Shown one piece after another: positions 7,396-15,127 of a stretch of 32,162 nucleotides of DNA. The stretch's first letter is position 1. Every line of letters starts with the position of its first letter. The stretch is from an uncultured Spirochaetaceae bacterium (GTDB lineage: Bacteria > Spirochaetota > Spirochaetia > Sphaerochaetales > Sphaerochaetaceae). The stretch lies in contig CAMKPI010000001.1 of NCBI GenBank assembly GCA_946414625.1, positions 1-32,162 of the forward strand. The letters run 5' to 3'. The position numbers and the translations under genes are program-made. The notes under the pieces were generated by a model. It was not told the origin of the DNA. It saw nothing but the letters and a program-made list of their open reading frames with translations, and did no database searches.

Positions 7396-7935
7396 TTATG
7401 CTCTTCCAGCCTTTCCGCTCTTGGCGCGGACATACTCGTTCTCGTAGCGGACACCCTTGCCCTTGTAAGGCTCAGGCTTGCGCAGACTGCGGATTTCCGC
7501 AGCAACCTGCCCCACACGCTGCTTGTCAATGCCCTCAATGATGATCTTCGTCGCAGACTCGAGAGAAATTTTTATGCCCTCGGGAACAACATACTCAATA
7601 TCGTTCGCATAACCCAAGGAAAGAACCAGAGAGTTCTTCTGCATCTCCGCCTTATAGCCCACACCGATGATGGTGAGAACCTTCTTGTATCCTTCGGACA
7701 CGCCAACAACCATGTTGCGAACCATCTGCCTTGTGAGGCCGTGGAACGCCCGGGTCTGTTTCTCGTCGTTCGAGCGGGTGAGAATGACCTGATTTTCCTT
7801 GATATCAAGGCTGATCGCAGGATTGATTCTCTGCTTCAGCTCGCCTTTTGAGCCTTTGACCGTAAGGACGCCATCCTCGAACGAGAGCTTCACAGAGGCT
7901 GGCACGTCCACCGGCAATTTACCAATTCTTGACAT
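7396..7935 (-). CDS. rplF: 50S ribosomal protein L6
   Basis: A 179-residue L6 made of two repeated alpha/beta domains. It starts MSRIGKLPVDVPASV; the second domain carries the diagnostic KPEPYKGKGVRYENE near residues 152-166. L6 lies at the base of the L7/L12 stalk near the factor-binding site. Spacing to neighbours is 11-12 nt. Confidence 0.98.
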   Translation of the reverse strand: MSRIGKLPVDVPASVKLSFEDGVLTVKGSKGELKQRINPAISLDIKENQVILTRSNDEKQTRAFHGLTRQMVRNMVVGVSEGYKKVLTIIGVGYKAEMQKNSLVLSLGYANDIEYVVPEGIKISLESATKIIIEGIDKQRVGQVAAEIRSLRKPEPYKGKGVRYENEYVRAKSGKAGRA

Positions 7936-7947
7936 GTTAGCCTCCTC

Positions 7948-8346
7948 TTACCAAACCGTGCAGATAAGCTCGCCGCCCACCTGCTGGTCGCAGGCCTTAC
8001 GACCTGTAATCACTCCGGCGGAAGTGGACACCACAACGGTACCGTAGCCGTTGAGAACCCTCGGCATCTCCCTGTATCCGGAATAGACGCGCCTGCCCGG
8101 GGTGGAGATCCTCTTGATGCCGTGAATGACAGAATTGCCTTCCTCGTCGTATTTCAAGAAAACGCGCAACGCCGTGCCGCCGTCCTTTGTAACCTTCTTA
8201 AAGTTCTTGACATAGCCCTCGGTCTTCAGGATCTTGACGATCTGGAGCTTGAGCTTCGAACTTGATATATCTACTTTCTCGTGCTTAGCCTGACTAGCAT
8301 TTCTAATCTTAGTCAGCATATCAGCAACAGGATCACTCGCTGCCAT
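7948..8346 (-). CDS. rpsH: 30S ribosomal protein S8
   Basis: A 132-residue S8. The start at 8346 (MAASDPVADMLTKIRNA) has AAGGAG 7 nt upstream and matches the family N-terminus; a start 18 nt earlier lacks support. The C-terminal signature STPGRRVYSGYREMPRVLNGYGTVVVSTSAGV is complete. S8 binds the central domain of 16S rRNA and in E. coli represses the spc operon by binding the L5 mRNA. Which regulator acts here cannot be seen. Confidence 0.97.
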   Translation of the reverse strand: MAASDPVADMLTKIRNASQAKHEKVDISSSKLKLQIVKILKTEGYVKNFKKVTKDGGTALRVFLKYDEEGNSVIHGIKRISTPGRRVYSGYREMPRVLNGYGTVVVSTSAGVITGRKACDQQVGGELICTVW

Positions 8347-8357
8347 CTTTATTCTCC

Positions 8358-8543
8358 TTACCAACTAGATTTCGTAACGCCAGGAATCTGCCCTTCGCCG
8401 GCAAGCTTCCTGAAGCAGTGCCTGCACATATCGTATTTTCTGAGGTAACCGCGCGGCCGGCCGCAGATTGCGCACCTGTTCACCCGTCTTGTGCTGAACT
8501 TGGGCTCGCGCTTAGCCTTTACGATCATTGATTTCTTCGCCAT
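8358..8543 (-). CDS. rpsN: 30S ribosomal protein S14, type Z
   Basis: A 61-residue short S14 with the zinc ribbon Cys24-x2-Cys27 ... Cys40-x2-Cys43 (CAICGRPRGYLRKYDMCRHC) and the C-terminal GQIPGVTKSSW. The short zinc-binding form replaces the roughly 100-residue zinc-free type. S14 is in the head of the small subunit and assembles late. It is the usual neighbour of rplE and rpsH. Confidence 0.97.
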   Translation of the reverse strand: MAKKSMIVKAKREPKFSTRRVNRCAICGRPRGYLRKYDMCRHCFRKLAGEGQIPGVTKSSW

Positions 8544-8554
8544 GACAACTCTCC

Positions 8555-9109
8555 TTACTTGCTAAACGGCATGCCGAGCTTCTTCAGCAGGGCGAAGCCT
8601 TCCTCGTCGGTACGGGCAGTGGTCACAATGGCGACATTCAAACCGCTGACACGGACAATCTTGTCAAAATCAATCTCGGGGAAGATTATCTGCTCGGTGA
8701 TACCCAGAGCATAGTTCCCGTGGCCGTCAAACGCGTTCGGCTTCACACCGCGGAAATCCTTGACGCGGGGAAGCGCGATGCAAATGAGCCTCTCCAGGAA
8801 GAACCACATATTGTCCCCCCTCAGGGTGACCATTGCGCCGATCTCCATGCCCTCGCGGAGCTTGAAGTTTGCGATGCTCTTTCTTGCCTTGGTGCGAACC
8901 ACGTGCTGGCCGGTGATCTGCTCCAGCTCCTTGACGGTTGCGTCAAGATATTTCTTGTCCTGGATCGCGTCACCAACGCCGGCGCTCACGACAATCTTCT
9001 CCAAAGCCGGCACCTGCATCTTTGACGAGTAGCCGAACTCCTCGAAAAGCGCAGGAGCCACCTCTTCAAGGTACTTTTTCTTAAAAGCCGGAATAAATTT
9101 CTCTGCCAT
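8555..9109 (-). CDS. rplE: 50S ribosomal protein L5
   Basis: A 184-residue L5: VPALEKIVVSAGVGDA near residue 33, TVKELEQITGQHVVRTKARKSIANFKLREGM (residues 62-92) and the FPEIDFDKI segment near 145 are conserved. L5 carries 5S rRNA into the central protuberance and contacts P-site tRNA. Its start overlaps the rplX stop by one base (TGATG), so the two are probably translationally coupled. Confidence 0.98.
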   Translation of the reverse strand: MAEKFIPAFKKKYLEEVAPALFEEFGYSSKMQVPALEKIVVSAGVGDAIQDKKYLDATVKELEQITGQHVVRTKARKSIANFKLREGMEIGAMVTLRGDNMWFFLERLICIALPRVKDFRGVKPNAFDGHGNYALGITEQIIFPEIDFDKIVRVSGLNVAIVTTARTDEEGFALLKKLGMPFSK

Positions 9110-9411
9110 CAGATTGCCTCTCCCGTTCTCTTCGCGTAACGGACCTTCTTGCCGTCCTCCGTCCTGTACCCGACCCTGGTCGGCTTGCCGTCCTTGGCAA
9201 CAAGCGCGACATTGGACGCGTGTATCGGAGCCTCGATGCGCTCGATTCCGCCCTTGTCCTGCTGGCTGCGCCTCTTCATCGTCTTAGAGACCATGTTCGC
9301 GCCCTGAACGTAGACCCTGTCGTTTTCCCTGTCAACCTTGATGATCTTACCGGTATAGCCTTTGTCGCGCCCGGCGATTATCATGACGTTGTCGTCTTTC
9401 TTCAGCTTCAT
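9109..9411 (-). CDS. rplX: 50S ribosomal protein L24
   Basis: A 100-residue L24 with a KOW motif at the N-terminus (DNVMIIAGRDKGYTGKIIKVDRENDRVYVQGANMVSK, split by family consensus) and the QGGIERIEAPIHASNVAL segment. L24 starts large-subunit assembly by binding the 5' end of 23S rRNA. It lies between rplN and rplE. Confidence 0.97.
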   Translation of the reverse strand: MKLKKDDNVMIIAGRDKGYTGKIIKVDRENDRVYVQGANMVSKTMKRRSQQDKGGIERIEAPIHASNVALVAKDGKPTRVGYRTEDGKKVRYAKRTGEAI

Positions 9412-9420
9412 TCCATTCTC

Positions 9421-9786
9421 CTACAACACTTCCGGCGCAAGGGAAACAATCTTCATGTAGCCGTCGCGAAGCTCTCTCGCCACCGGCCCGAAAATTCTCT
9501 TTCCACGCGGGTTATTGTTGGCGTCGATGATAACGCAGGCGTTGTCATCGAACCTGATATATGTACCGTCAGGTCTGCGGTACTCCTTCTTCGTCCTCAC
9601 GATGACCGCTTTCAGAACGTCACCTTTCTTGATCTGGCCGTTCGGAAGAGCATCCTTCACCGCAACAACAATCACATCACCGACCCCGGCGACATACCTG
9701 TGGCTGCCGCCAAGAACCTTGATGCACTGGACCGTCCTCGCTCCCGAGTTGTCGGCCACATTCAGATAAGTCTGCATCTGTACCAT
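9421..9786 (-). CDS. rplN: 50S ribosomal protein L14
   Basis: A 121-residue L14. The start MVQMQTYLNVADNSGARTVQCIKVLGGS and the end FGPVARELRDGYMKIVSLAPEVL are near-invariant in the family. L14 forms intersubunit bridges and the binding site of RsfS-type silencing factors. It heads the L14-L24-L5 group, 12 nt after rpsQ. Confidence 0.98.
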   Translation of the reverse strand: MVQMQTYLNVADNSGARTVQCIKVLGGSHRYVAGVGDVIVVAVKDALPNGQIKKGDVLKAVIVRTKKEYRRPDGTYIRFDDNACVIIDANNNPRGKRIFGPVARELRDGYMKIVSLAPEVL

Positions 9787-9798
9787 ATTGACAACTCC

Positions 9799-10050
9799 TT
9801 ATTTCGCCCTTTCGACAACCTGGACGAGCCTCCAGCACTTGTCCTTGCTCAAATGCCTGCATTCCACAACGCGCACGGTGTCCCCCATATGGGCATCGTT
9901 CTTCTCGTCGTGAGCCTTCAGTTTCTTGGAAACCGTGACATACTTCTTGTAAAGCGGGTGCAAGCTCCTGTTATGAACGGTGACAACAATGGTCTTGTCC
10001 ATCTTGTCGCTCGTCACCACGCCTGTGAAACTTTTCTTATTTGCCTTCAT
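9799..10050 (-). CDS. rpsQ: 30S ribosomal protein S17
   Basis: An 83-residue OB-fold protein: KKSFTGVVTSDKMDKTIVV near residue 5 and the family signature MGDTVRVVECRHLSKDKCWRLVQVVE at the C-terminus. S17 is a primary binder of the 5' domain of 16S rRNA. It is in the conserved rplP-rpmC-rpsQ cluster. Confidence 0.97.
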   Translation of the reverse strand: MKANKKSFTGVVTSDKMDKTIVVTVHNRSLHPLYKKYVTVSKKLKAHDEKNDAHMGDTVRVVECRHLSKDKCWRLVQVVERAK

Positions 10051-10065
10051 ACAATCCCGCCTCGC

Positions 10066-10269
10066 TTACGAGTCCTTTCTGATACCCATATCATATTCGG
10101 TGATAAGTGTGTTCACGCGGGCGATCTGCCGCTTGATGTTCCGGGTCTGCAGCGGGTTCTCCACATGACCGAGCACCCGGTCCATCCTCATCTGAAAGTA
10201 GGACTTGCGGAGCTCCTCCCTCTTCGAGACCAGTTCGTTGTAACTTAGCTTACTGAATGAATTTTTCAT
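10066..10269 (-). CDS. rpmC: 50S ribosomal protein L29
   Basis: A 67-residue, two-helix protein with SYNELVSKREELRKSYFQMRMDRVLGHVENPLQTRNIKRQIARVNTLITE (residues about 8-57). The N-P/R-x-R-x3-R-x-IARxxT ending is diagnostic. L29 lies at the tunnel exit and helps dock trigger factor and SRP. Confidence 0.95.
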   Translation of the reverse strand: MKNSFSKLSYNELVSKREELRKSYFQMRMDRVLGHVENPLQTRNIKRQIARVNTLITEYDMGIRKDS

Positions 10270-10296
10270 ACTCCAATCCTCTTTGGTCTCAAACCC

Positions 10297-10764
10297 TTAG
10301 GCTTCGGTTCCGGCGGCACCTTCTTCGGCAGCGTCGGAGGGAATCTCTCCGGTCACAACGCGCCTGGAGACGATCTTTGCCTTGATCGGGAGCTTCTGCG
10401 CTGCCTTGGCCAGAGCCTCGCGCGCCACGCTCTCCTCAACCTCGCCCATCTCGAACATCACGGCGCCTTTCTTCACAACCGCGACCCATCCTTCCGGAGC
10501 GCCCTTTCCGTTACCCTGTCGGGTTCCGATAGGCTTTGCCGTGTACGGCATATCCGGGAAGATCCTGATATACACCTTTCCGCCGCGCTTTGTCTGACGG
10601 GTCATCGCCACACGGGCAGCCTCAATCTGGCGGTTGGTGATCCAAAGCGGTTCCAGCGCCACGAGACCGTAGGAGCCGAACTCGAGCTGGTTGCCCTTGT
10701 GGGCCACGCCGTCGCGCTTGCCCCTCTGCTTTTTTCTAAACTTTACTCTTTTAGGACTAAGCAT
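10297..10764 (-). CDS. rplP: 50S ribosomal protein L16
   Basis: A 155-residue L16: MLSPKRVKFRKKQRGKRDGV at the start, RQTKRGGKVYIRIFPDMPYTAKPIGTRQGNGKG in the middle and EGWVAVVKKGAVMFEM. It organises the tRNA acceptor-arm region near the peptidyl-transferase centre. The last 18 residues, Ala/Glu/Gly-rich, extend past the usual family end (about 137 residues) and probably form a flexible tail. Confidence 0.97.
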   Translation of the reverse strand: MLSPKRVKFRKKQRGKRDGVAHKGNQLEFGSYGLVALEPLWITNRQIEAARVAMTRQTKRGGKVYIRIFPDMPYTAKPIGTRQGNGKGAPEGWVAVVKKGAVMFEMGEVEESVAREALAKAAQKLPIKAKIVSRRVVTGEIPSDAAEEGAAGTEA

Positions 10765-10773
10765 CTCTCAACC

Positions 10774-11472
10774 TCACTCCTTGGAACCGGCGGCGTCGCT
10801 CTTCTTCGCCACAAGCCCGGCGTCGTTCGCCGCAACCTTCTCAAGAATCTCGCCGTTGTAAACCCAGACCTTCACACCGATTGAACCAAAAGTGGTCAGC
10901 CCGGTGGCAAAGCCGTAGTCGATGTCGCTGCGCAGGGTATGAAGAGGAATACGTCCCTCCTTCATCCACTCCGAACGGGCAATCTCCGCGCCGCCGAGAC
11001 GGCCGGACAGGCGAATCTTGATTCCCTGAACTCCCGCACCGGTGGCCTTAGAGATGGCGTTCTTCATCGCCCTCTTGTAAGCCACGCGCCCTGCAAGCTG
11101 CCTTGCGATATTCTGCGCGATAAGCTGGGCATCCTTTTCAGCGTGCTCGATATTCTTGATCTTTACCTGAACCTTCTTCTCCGAATATTTCTGGAGAGAA
11201 GCGCAGATCTTCTCAATGTTTGCGCCCTTCTGACCGATAAGGACTCCCGGTCGCGAGGTGCTCACCGTGATGGTCACCCTCTGCGGCTTGCGGGAAATCT
11301 CAACATCGGATATCTCGGCGCCCTGCGTTTCCGGAAGGCGGAAAAGCTCCTTGCGCAGTCTCAGATCCTCGTGGAGCGTGGCGGCGTACTCTTTCGGGTC
11401 TACATACCACTTGCTCTTCCAGGTTTTGTTGACTCCCAGGCGGAGTCCGATAGGATTAACTTTCTGACCCAT
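10774..11472 (-). CDS. rpsC: 30S ribosomal protein S3
   Basis: A 232-residue S3: MGQKVNPIGLRLGVNKTWKS at the start, a KH domain with the GQKG loop (RPGVLIGQKGANIEKI, residues about 75-90) and the C-terminal domain GIKIRLSGRLGGAEIARSEW. S3 lines the mRNA entry channel and has helicase activity with S4 and S5. Its ATG follows the rplV stop with no gap (TAA-ATG), and its ribosome binding site GGAGG lies in the last rplV codons. Confidence 0.98.
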   Translation of the reverse strand: MGQKVNPIGLRLGVNKTWKSKWYVDPKEYAATLHEDLRLRKELFRLPETQGAEISDVEISRKPQRVTITVSTSRPGVLIGQKGANIEKICASLQKYSEKKVQVKIKNIEHAEKDAQLIAQNIARQLAGRVAYKRAMKNAISKATGAGVQGIKIRLSGRLGGAEIARSEWMKEGRIPLHTLRSDIDYGFATGLTTFGSIGVKVWVYNGEILEKVAANDAGLVAKKSDAAGSKE

Positions 11473-11823
11473 TTATTCCTCCACGCTCTCGCTTACTTCC
11501 ACGGTGATATGGCTTGTCCTTCTCAAAAGGATGTCCCTCTTTCCGTGACTTCTCGGCCAAACCCTCTTTGAAACCGGGCCGCCGTCGATGTAAATCGTCG
11601 AAACGTAGAGCTGCGACTCATCCAGCTTGTTGTCCTGGTACATCGCGTTCGCTCCGGCGCTTTCCAAAACCTTCAGAATAAGCCTTGCACCCTTCTGCGG
11701 CATCGCCATGAGGATGCCGTACGCCTCCTCATAACTCTTTCCGCGAACAAGGTTGGCAACCGGGCGCACCTTTGAAGGAGAAACGCTCAGATATTTGGCA
11801 ACAGCCCTGTAACTTTTAGCCAT
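11473..11823 (-). CDS. rplV: 50S ribosomal protein L22
   Basis: A 116-residue L22. The start at 11823 (MAKSYRAVAKYLSVSPSKVRPV) follows GAGGAG and fits the family; the frame upstream overlaps rpsS and is a shadow. The tail carries the tunnel hairpin and the YVSTIYIDGGPVSKRVWPRSHGKRD signature. L22 lines the exit tunnel and is involved in macrolide response. Order rpsS-rplV-rpsC is standard. Confidence 0.97.
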   Translation of the reverse strand: MAKSYRAVAKYLSVSPSKVRPVANLVRGKSYEEAYGILMAMPQKGARLILKVLESAGANAMYQDNKLDESQLYVSTIYIDGGPVSKRVWPRSHGKRDILLRRTSHITVEVSESVEE

Positions 11824-11833
11824 ACTCTCCTCC

Positions 11834-12109
11834 TCAAGCTTTCTTGTCCGAGCCGGCGTGGCTGCGGAAGATTCTGGTGGGCGAGAACTCTCCGAGTTTA
11901 TGTCCCACAAGGTTCTCGGTGATATAAACAGGAATCCATGTCTTGCCGTTGTATACGGAAATCGTCAGTCCAACCATGTCCGGAACGATGACCGAAGCCC
12001 TGGAATAGGTCTTGATCATCTCTGCGGTAGAAGTATTCTCCGCAGCTATCCTAACTCTTTTCAAGAGTCTCTCTTCTACAAAAGGACCTTTTTTAATTGA
12101 TCTAGCCAC
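11834..12109 (-). CDS. rpsS: 30S ribosomal protein S19
   Basis: A 91-residue S19: MARSIKKGPFVEERLLKRV at the start, SRASVIVPDMVGLTISVYNGKTWIPVYITENLVGHKLGEFSPTR in the middle (fully conserved pattern). S19 lies in the head next to S13 and contacts the large subunit. Start and length match the family. Confidence 0.98.
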   Translation of the reverse strand: MARSIKKGPFVEERLLKRVRIAAENTSTAEMIKTYSRASVIVPDMVGLTISVYNGKTWIPVYITENLVGHKLGEFSPTRIFRSHAGSDKKA

Positions 12110-12118
12110 TTTATACTC

Positions 12119-12943
12119 CTAGCTTCTCTTCTTGACGATGAACCTATCCGAAGGCTTCTTCTTCGAACGGGTCTTGGCACCCTTGGTCGGCTTGCCCCAC
12201 GGAGTAACCGGGTGGCGTCCGGCAGCGGTCTTTCCCTCACCACCACCATGCGGATGGTCCACAGGGTTCATAACGACACCTCTGACCTTCGGCCTTCTGC
12301 CCAAGTGCCTGGAGGCTCCCGCCTTGCCCAGCGACACGTTCATATGATCCTCGTTGCCGAGGGTTCCGATTGTCGCGTAGCACTCTCCGAAGACGAGCCT
12401 CATCTCGCCTGACGGGAGGCGAAGCGTCACGTAGTCGTCCTCTTTGGCAACAATCGTGGCTCCGAGACCCGCGCTGCGAACCAGCTGTCCGCCGCGACCC
12501 AGGTTCAACTCAACGTTGTGAACCGTGAGTCCCAACGGGATGTTCTTCAACGGAAGCGCGCACCCCGGGCGAAGCGGAGCCGTGGGTCCGGACAGAACAA
12601 CACTGCCCACAGACAGACCCTTCGGAGAGAGGATATACCTCTTCTCGCCGTCCTCATAGAACACAAGCGCGATATTGGCGCTGCGGTTCGGATCGTATTC
12701 AATCGAGTGAACATGCCCGGGAACCCCGAACTTGTCTCTCCTGAAGTCAATGATCCTGTAGCTCCTGCGTGCTCCGCCGCCTCTCCTGCGAACGGAAATG
12801 CGACCGAAGCTGTCGCGTCCGGCCTTCCTGTGGAGGTGGCGCGTCAGGCTTTTCTCCGGCTTCTGAGCGGTGACATCGCTCCGCACCAGCACCGTTTTCT
12901 GTCGGAGACCCGGTGTGTTTGGTTTGTAACTCTTCAATGCCAT
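12119..12943 (-). CDS. rplB: 50S ribosomal protein L2
   Basis: A 274-residue L2. It has the N-terminal LTRHLHRKAGRDSFGRISVRRRGGG, the central SH3-like domain and the C-terminal VVMNPVDHPHGGGEGKT motif (about residues 222-238), whose His is universally conserved near the peptidyl-transferase centre. L2 is essential for subunit joining. Complete and ordinary. Confidence 0.98.
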   Translation of the reverse strand: MALKSYKPNTPGLRQKTVLVRSDVTAQKPEKSLTRHLHRKAGRDSFGRISVRRRGGGARRSYRIIDFRRDKFGVPGHVHSIEYDPNRSANIALVFYEDGEKRYILSPKGLSVGSVVLSGPTAPLRPGCALPLKNIPLGLTVHNVELNLGRGGQLVRSAGLGATIVAKEDDYVTLRLPSGEMRLVFGECYATIGTLGNEDHMNVSLGKAGASRHLGRRPKVRGVVMNPVDHPHGGGEGKTAAGRHPVTPWGKPTKGAKTRSKKKPSDRFIVKKRS

Positions 12944-12958
12944 TCTCTCTGTCTCCTA

Positions 12959-13261
12959 TCAAACGCCTTCAATCGCGCCGATCTGCTCTCCTTTCGCAAG
13001 AGTGACGATCGCTTTCTTCCAATCAGGCCTGTAGCCCTTGATATAGCCGCCCTTGCCGCGAGTCATCTTCGGCTTTCCACCCACGTTCATCACGTTGCAC
13101 GAGGTGGGGTTCACACCGAAAAGCATTTTCACGGCACTCATGATCTCAAATTTGTTAGCTCTGGGATCAACCTTGAACGTATACTTCTTGCATTCCTGCT
13201 CACGAGCGATATTTGACTTCTCGCTAAGGATGGGTTCAATAATTACCTCGTCTGCTCTCAT
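12959..13261 (-). CDS. rplW: 50S ribosomal protein L23
   Basis: A 100-residue L23: IEPILSEKSNIAREQECKKYTFKVDPRANKFEIMSAVKMLFGV matches the family consensus P-x2-[ST]EK ... Y-x-F-x-V-x3-A-x-K. The C-terminal stretch MTRGKGGYIKGYRPDWKKAIVTL is the 23S-binding basic part. L23 is the docking site for trigger factor and SRP at the tunnel exit. Confidence 0.97.
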   Translation of the reverse strand: MRADEVIIEPILSEKSNIAREQECKKYTFKVDPRANKFEIMSAVKMLFGVNPTSCNVMNVGGKPKMTRGKGGYIKGYRPDWKKAIVTLAKGEQIGAIEGV

Positions 13262-13271
13262 CTCATACCTC

Positions 13272-13901
13272 TCATTCGCCGTAGAACTCGTTCAGGTTCT
13301 TTGCGGCGGTCTCGAGCATCATCACCTTGCGTCCGTAAAGAAGCTCCTTGGCGGACAGCTTGTCATACGCAAGAACCCTGAGGTTCGGAATGTTCTTCGC
13401 ACTCCTGCGGATCATCTCATCGTCGCCGGCCATGATAAGAACGGTTCTCTCACCGTCCTTCGAGAAACCACGGAGGATCTTGGCCATGTCGCGCGTCTTC
13501 CCGCTCTCGACAGTGAAATCCTCCACCACGTACATGCTGCCGCCCTGAACATGCTGAGAGAGAAGGCTCTTCATTGCCATCCTCTTCATCCTGCGGGGGA
13601 TGCTGTACGAATAATCGCGCGGCTTCGGTCCGAAAATCGTGCCGCCGCCCACAAAAATCGGGCTCTTCTTATCTCCCCGGCGAGCATTGCCGGTGCCTTT
13701 CTGCTTGAAAGGCTTAGTATTGCTGTAATTCACCTCGGCGCGCGTCTTGGTGCAAGCCGTTCCCACCCTGCGGCGGGCAAGCTCGTTGTTCACGGCATAG
13801 TAAATACAGCCCTGGCTCACCTGGACATCGAATACGTCAGCATTAAGCTCAACGGTCCGTCCGTTCTGAGCGCCATCTAGTGAATAAACCTTTGCTTCCA
13901 T
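13272..13901 (-). CDS. rplD: 50S ribosomal protein L4
   Basis: A 209-residue L4. The basic loop that reaches into the exit tunnel is seen as KPFKQKGTGNARRGDKKSP (residues about 63-81), with FGPKPRDYSYSIPRRMKRMA following. L4 is also the translational and transcriptional repressor of the S10 operon in enterobacteria; whether that holds here cannot be told from the protein alone. Normal length. Confidence 0.97.
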   Translation of the reverse strand: MEAKVYSLDGAQNGRTVELNADVFDVQVSQGCIYYAVNNELARRRVGTACTKTRAEVNYSNTKPFKQKGTGNARRGDKKSPIFVGGGTIFGPKPRDYSYSIPRRMKRMAMKSLLSQHVQGGSMYVVEDFTVESGKTRDMAKILRGFSKDGERTVLIMAGDDEMIRRSAKNIPNLRVLAYDKLSAKELLYGRKVMMLETAAKNLNEFYGE

Positions 13902-13912
13902 ATCCTATATCC

Positions 13913-14530
13913 TTACTTCTTAACAGCCTTCTTCACCAAAACCGTGCTGTCCGCGGGACCGGGAATCGCACCCTTGACCAACAGAACCTGGAGATCAGCG
14001 TCCACCTTCACAACCCGGAGGTTCTGCACAGTAACGCGCTCCGCACCCATATGACCGGCCATCTTCTTTCCCTTGAACGTCCTCGCGGGAGTTGAACTCA
14101 TGGCGGTGCCGCCCAGATCCCTATGGAACTTCGAACCGTGGGTGGCGCGTCCGCCGCCGAAGCCGTACCGCTTCATGCCGCCCTGATAGCCTTTTCCTTT
14201 TGATGTGCCGGTCACGTCAACAAACGAAATGTCGTTGAAAAGATCGACACCCAGGACGTCTCCCGGCTGAACCTCGCGCTCGTAGTCGCGGAATTCAACA
14301 AGGGTTTTCAGTGCCTTCCCGTCCTGGAACTGGCCGGAATAAGGACGTGTTGCGCGGCTTGCCTTCATCTCGCCGGTTCCGAGAACGGCGGCGTTGTAAC
14401 CGTTTTTCTCTTCCGTTCTTCGGGCCACAACAACGTTGCCTTCAACCTTGATAACAGTGACAGGCGTGAGTCTTCCCTTCTCGTCGAAGACCTGCGTCAT
14501 GCCAACTTTCTTTCCGATAAGCCCTAACAT
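13913..14530 (-). CDS. rplC: 50S ribosomal protein L3
   Basis: A 205-residue L3: MLGLIGKKVGMTQVFDEKGRL at the N-terminus and the signature FVDVTGTSKGKGYQGGMKRYGFGGGRATHGSKFHR (residues about 100-135), whose central finger reaches the peptidyl-transferase centre. Ribosome binding site GAGG lies 6 nt before the start. It follows rpsJ with a 119-nt gap, long for this operon. Confidence 0.97.
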   Translation of the reverse strand: MLGLIGKKVGMTQVFDEKGRLTPVTVIKVEGNVVVARRTEEKNGYNAAVLGTGEMKASRATRPYSGQFQDGKALKTLVEFRDYEREVQPGDVLGVDLFNDISFVDVTGTSKGKGYQGGMKRYGFGGGRATHGSKFHRDLGGTAMSSTPARTFKGKKMAGHMGAERVTVQNLRVVKVDADLQVLLVKGAIPGPADSTVLVKKAVKK

Positions 14531-14586
14531 CTCTTACCTCTATACTGGAGTCGTGCGCCCGCGCCCAGTCGTACTACCCCGCAATC

Positions 14587-14603
14587 CGCGACTTTATCGC
14601 GGC
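14587..14603 (-). other. Hairpin in the rpsJ-rplC gap
   Basis: A 6-bp stem CCGCGA/TCGCGG with a 5-nt loop lies in the middle of the 119-nt gap between rpsJ and rplC. No U-tract follows. The gap is otherwise GC-rich and non-coding. A regulatory or processing role is possible but not supported by more than the structure itself. Confidence 0.3.
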
Positions 14604-14649
14604 GCAGAAGCCCTTTCCGCCTCGCGCGGAGCGTCCATCCGTCGCTCCA

Positions 14650-14958
14650 TCACTGCTTGATCTCCACATCAACACCGGCGGGCAGCTCAAGCTTCATCAG
14701 AGCCTCCATCACCTTGTCTGTCGGATTTAAAATGTCAACCAATCTCTTGTGCGTCCTCATCTCGAACTGCTCGCGACTCTTCTTGTTCACGAACGGGCTC
14801 TTCAGGACAGTGATTTTATTGATGCGGGTGGGAAGGGGCACGGGGCCGGAAACTGTGGCGCCCGCCTTCACAACCGTGTCTACAATCGACATTGCGCTCT
14901 GCTCAACAAGCGAAACGTCAAAACCTCTAAGTCTAACGCGAATCCTATCGTTAGCCAT
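14650..14958 (-). CDS. rpsJ: 30S ribosomal protein S10
   Basis: A 102-residue S10 (NusE). The start at 14958 (MANDRIRVRLRGFDVSLVEQS) has AAGGAG 5 nt upstream; the longer frame is untranslated leader. It contains VSGPVPLPTRINKITVLKSPFVNKKSREQFEMRTHKRLVDI (residues about 38-78), the family signature. Besides its ribosomal role, S10 binds NusB in antitermination of rRNA transcription and links NusG to the ribosome. First gene of the S10 group, after a 169-nt gap from tuf. Confidence 0.98.
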   Translation of the reverse strand: MANDRIRVRLRGFDVSLVEQSAMSIVDTVVKAGATVSGPVPLPTRINKITVLKSPFVNKKSREQFEMRTHKRLVDILNPTDKVMEALMKLELPAGVDVEIKQ

Positions 14959-14969
14959 CTTCTCTCCTT

Positions 14970-15020
14970 GGGATTTCCCGTCTTCTCCGCCCAAAAACCA
15001 GCGGAAGCCTGAAAAATCCC
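14970..15020 (-). promoter_or_regulatory. rpsJ leader inverted repeat
   Basis: GGGATTT (minus strand, 15020-15014) pairs with AAATCCC (14976-14970), a perfect 7-bp stem that encloses 37 nt and ends immediately before the rpsJ ribosome binding site AAGGAG. In other bacteria the S10 leader is bound by L4. This element is in the equivalent place but has no visible resemblance to the E. coli leader. No sigma-70-like promoter was seen between the tuf terminator and rpsJ. Confidence 0.35.
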
Positions 15021-15078
15021 TCCATGAAGCCGACACCTTTCACCGGGCTCTGCCGAACCCACGCTTATGCGGCTCCTC

Positions 15079-15115
15079 AAAAAACAGACCCAGCCCGGGA
15101 CTGGCCCGGGCCAGG
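15079..15115 (-). terminator. Intrinsic terminator between tuf and rpsJ
   Basis: On the minus strand an 11-bp GC-rich stem with two G-U pairs (15115-15105 with 15099-15089) and a 5-nt loop is followed by TCTG and six Ts (15084-15079). It lies 12 nt past the tuf stop. It would end most tuf transcripts, so the S10 group should depend on read-through or on a promoter in the following 120 nt. Confidence 0.8.
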
Positions 15116-15127
15116 CATTCGTTTATG

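Noticed and set aside
9220..10248. 342-codon plus-strand frame antisense to rplX-rpmC
   Set aside because: A shadow frame covering six well-recognised ribosomal protein genes on the other strand.
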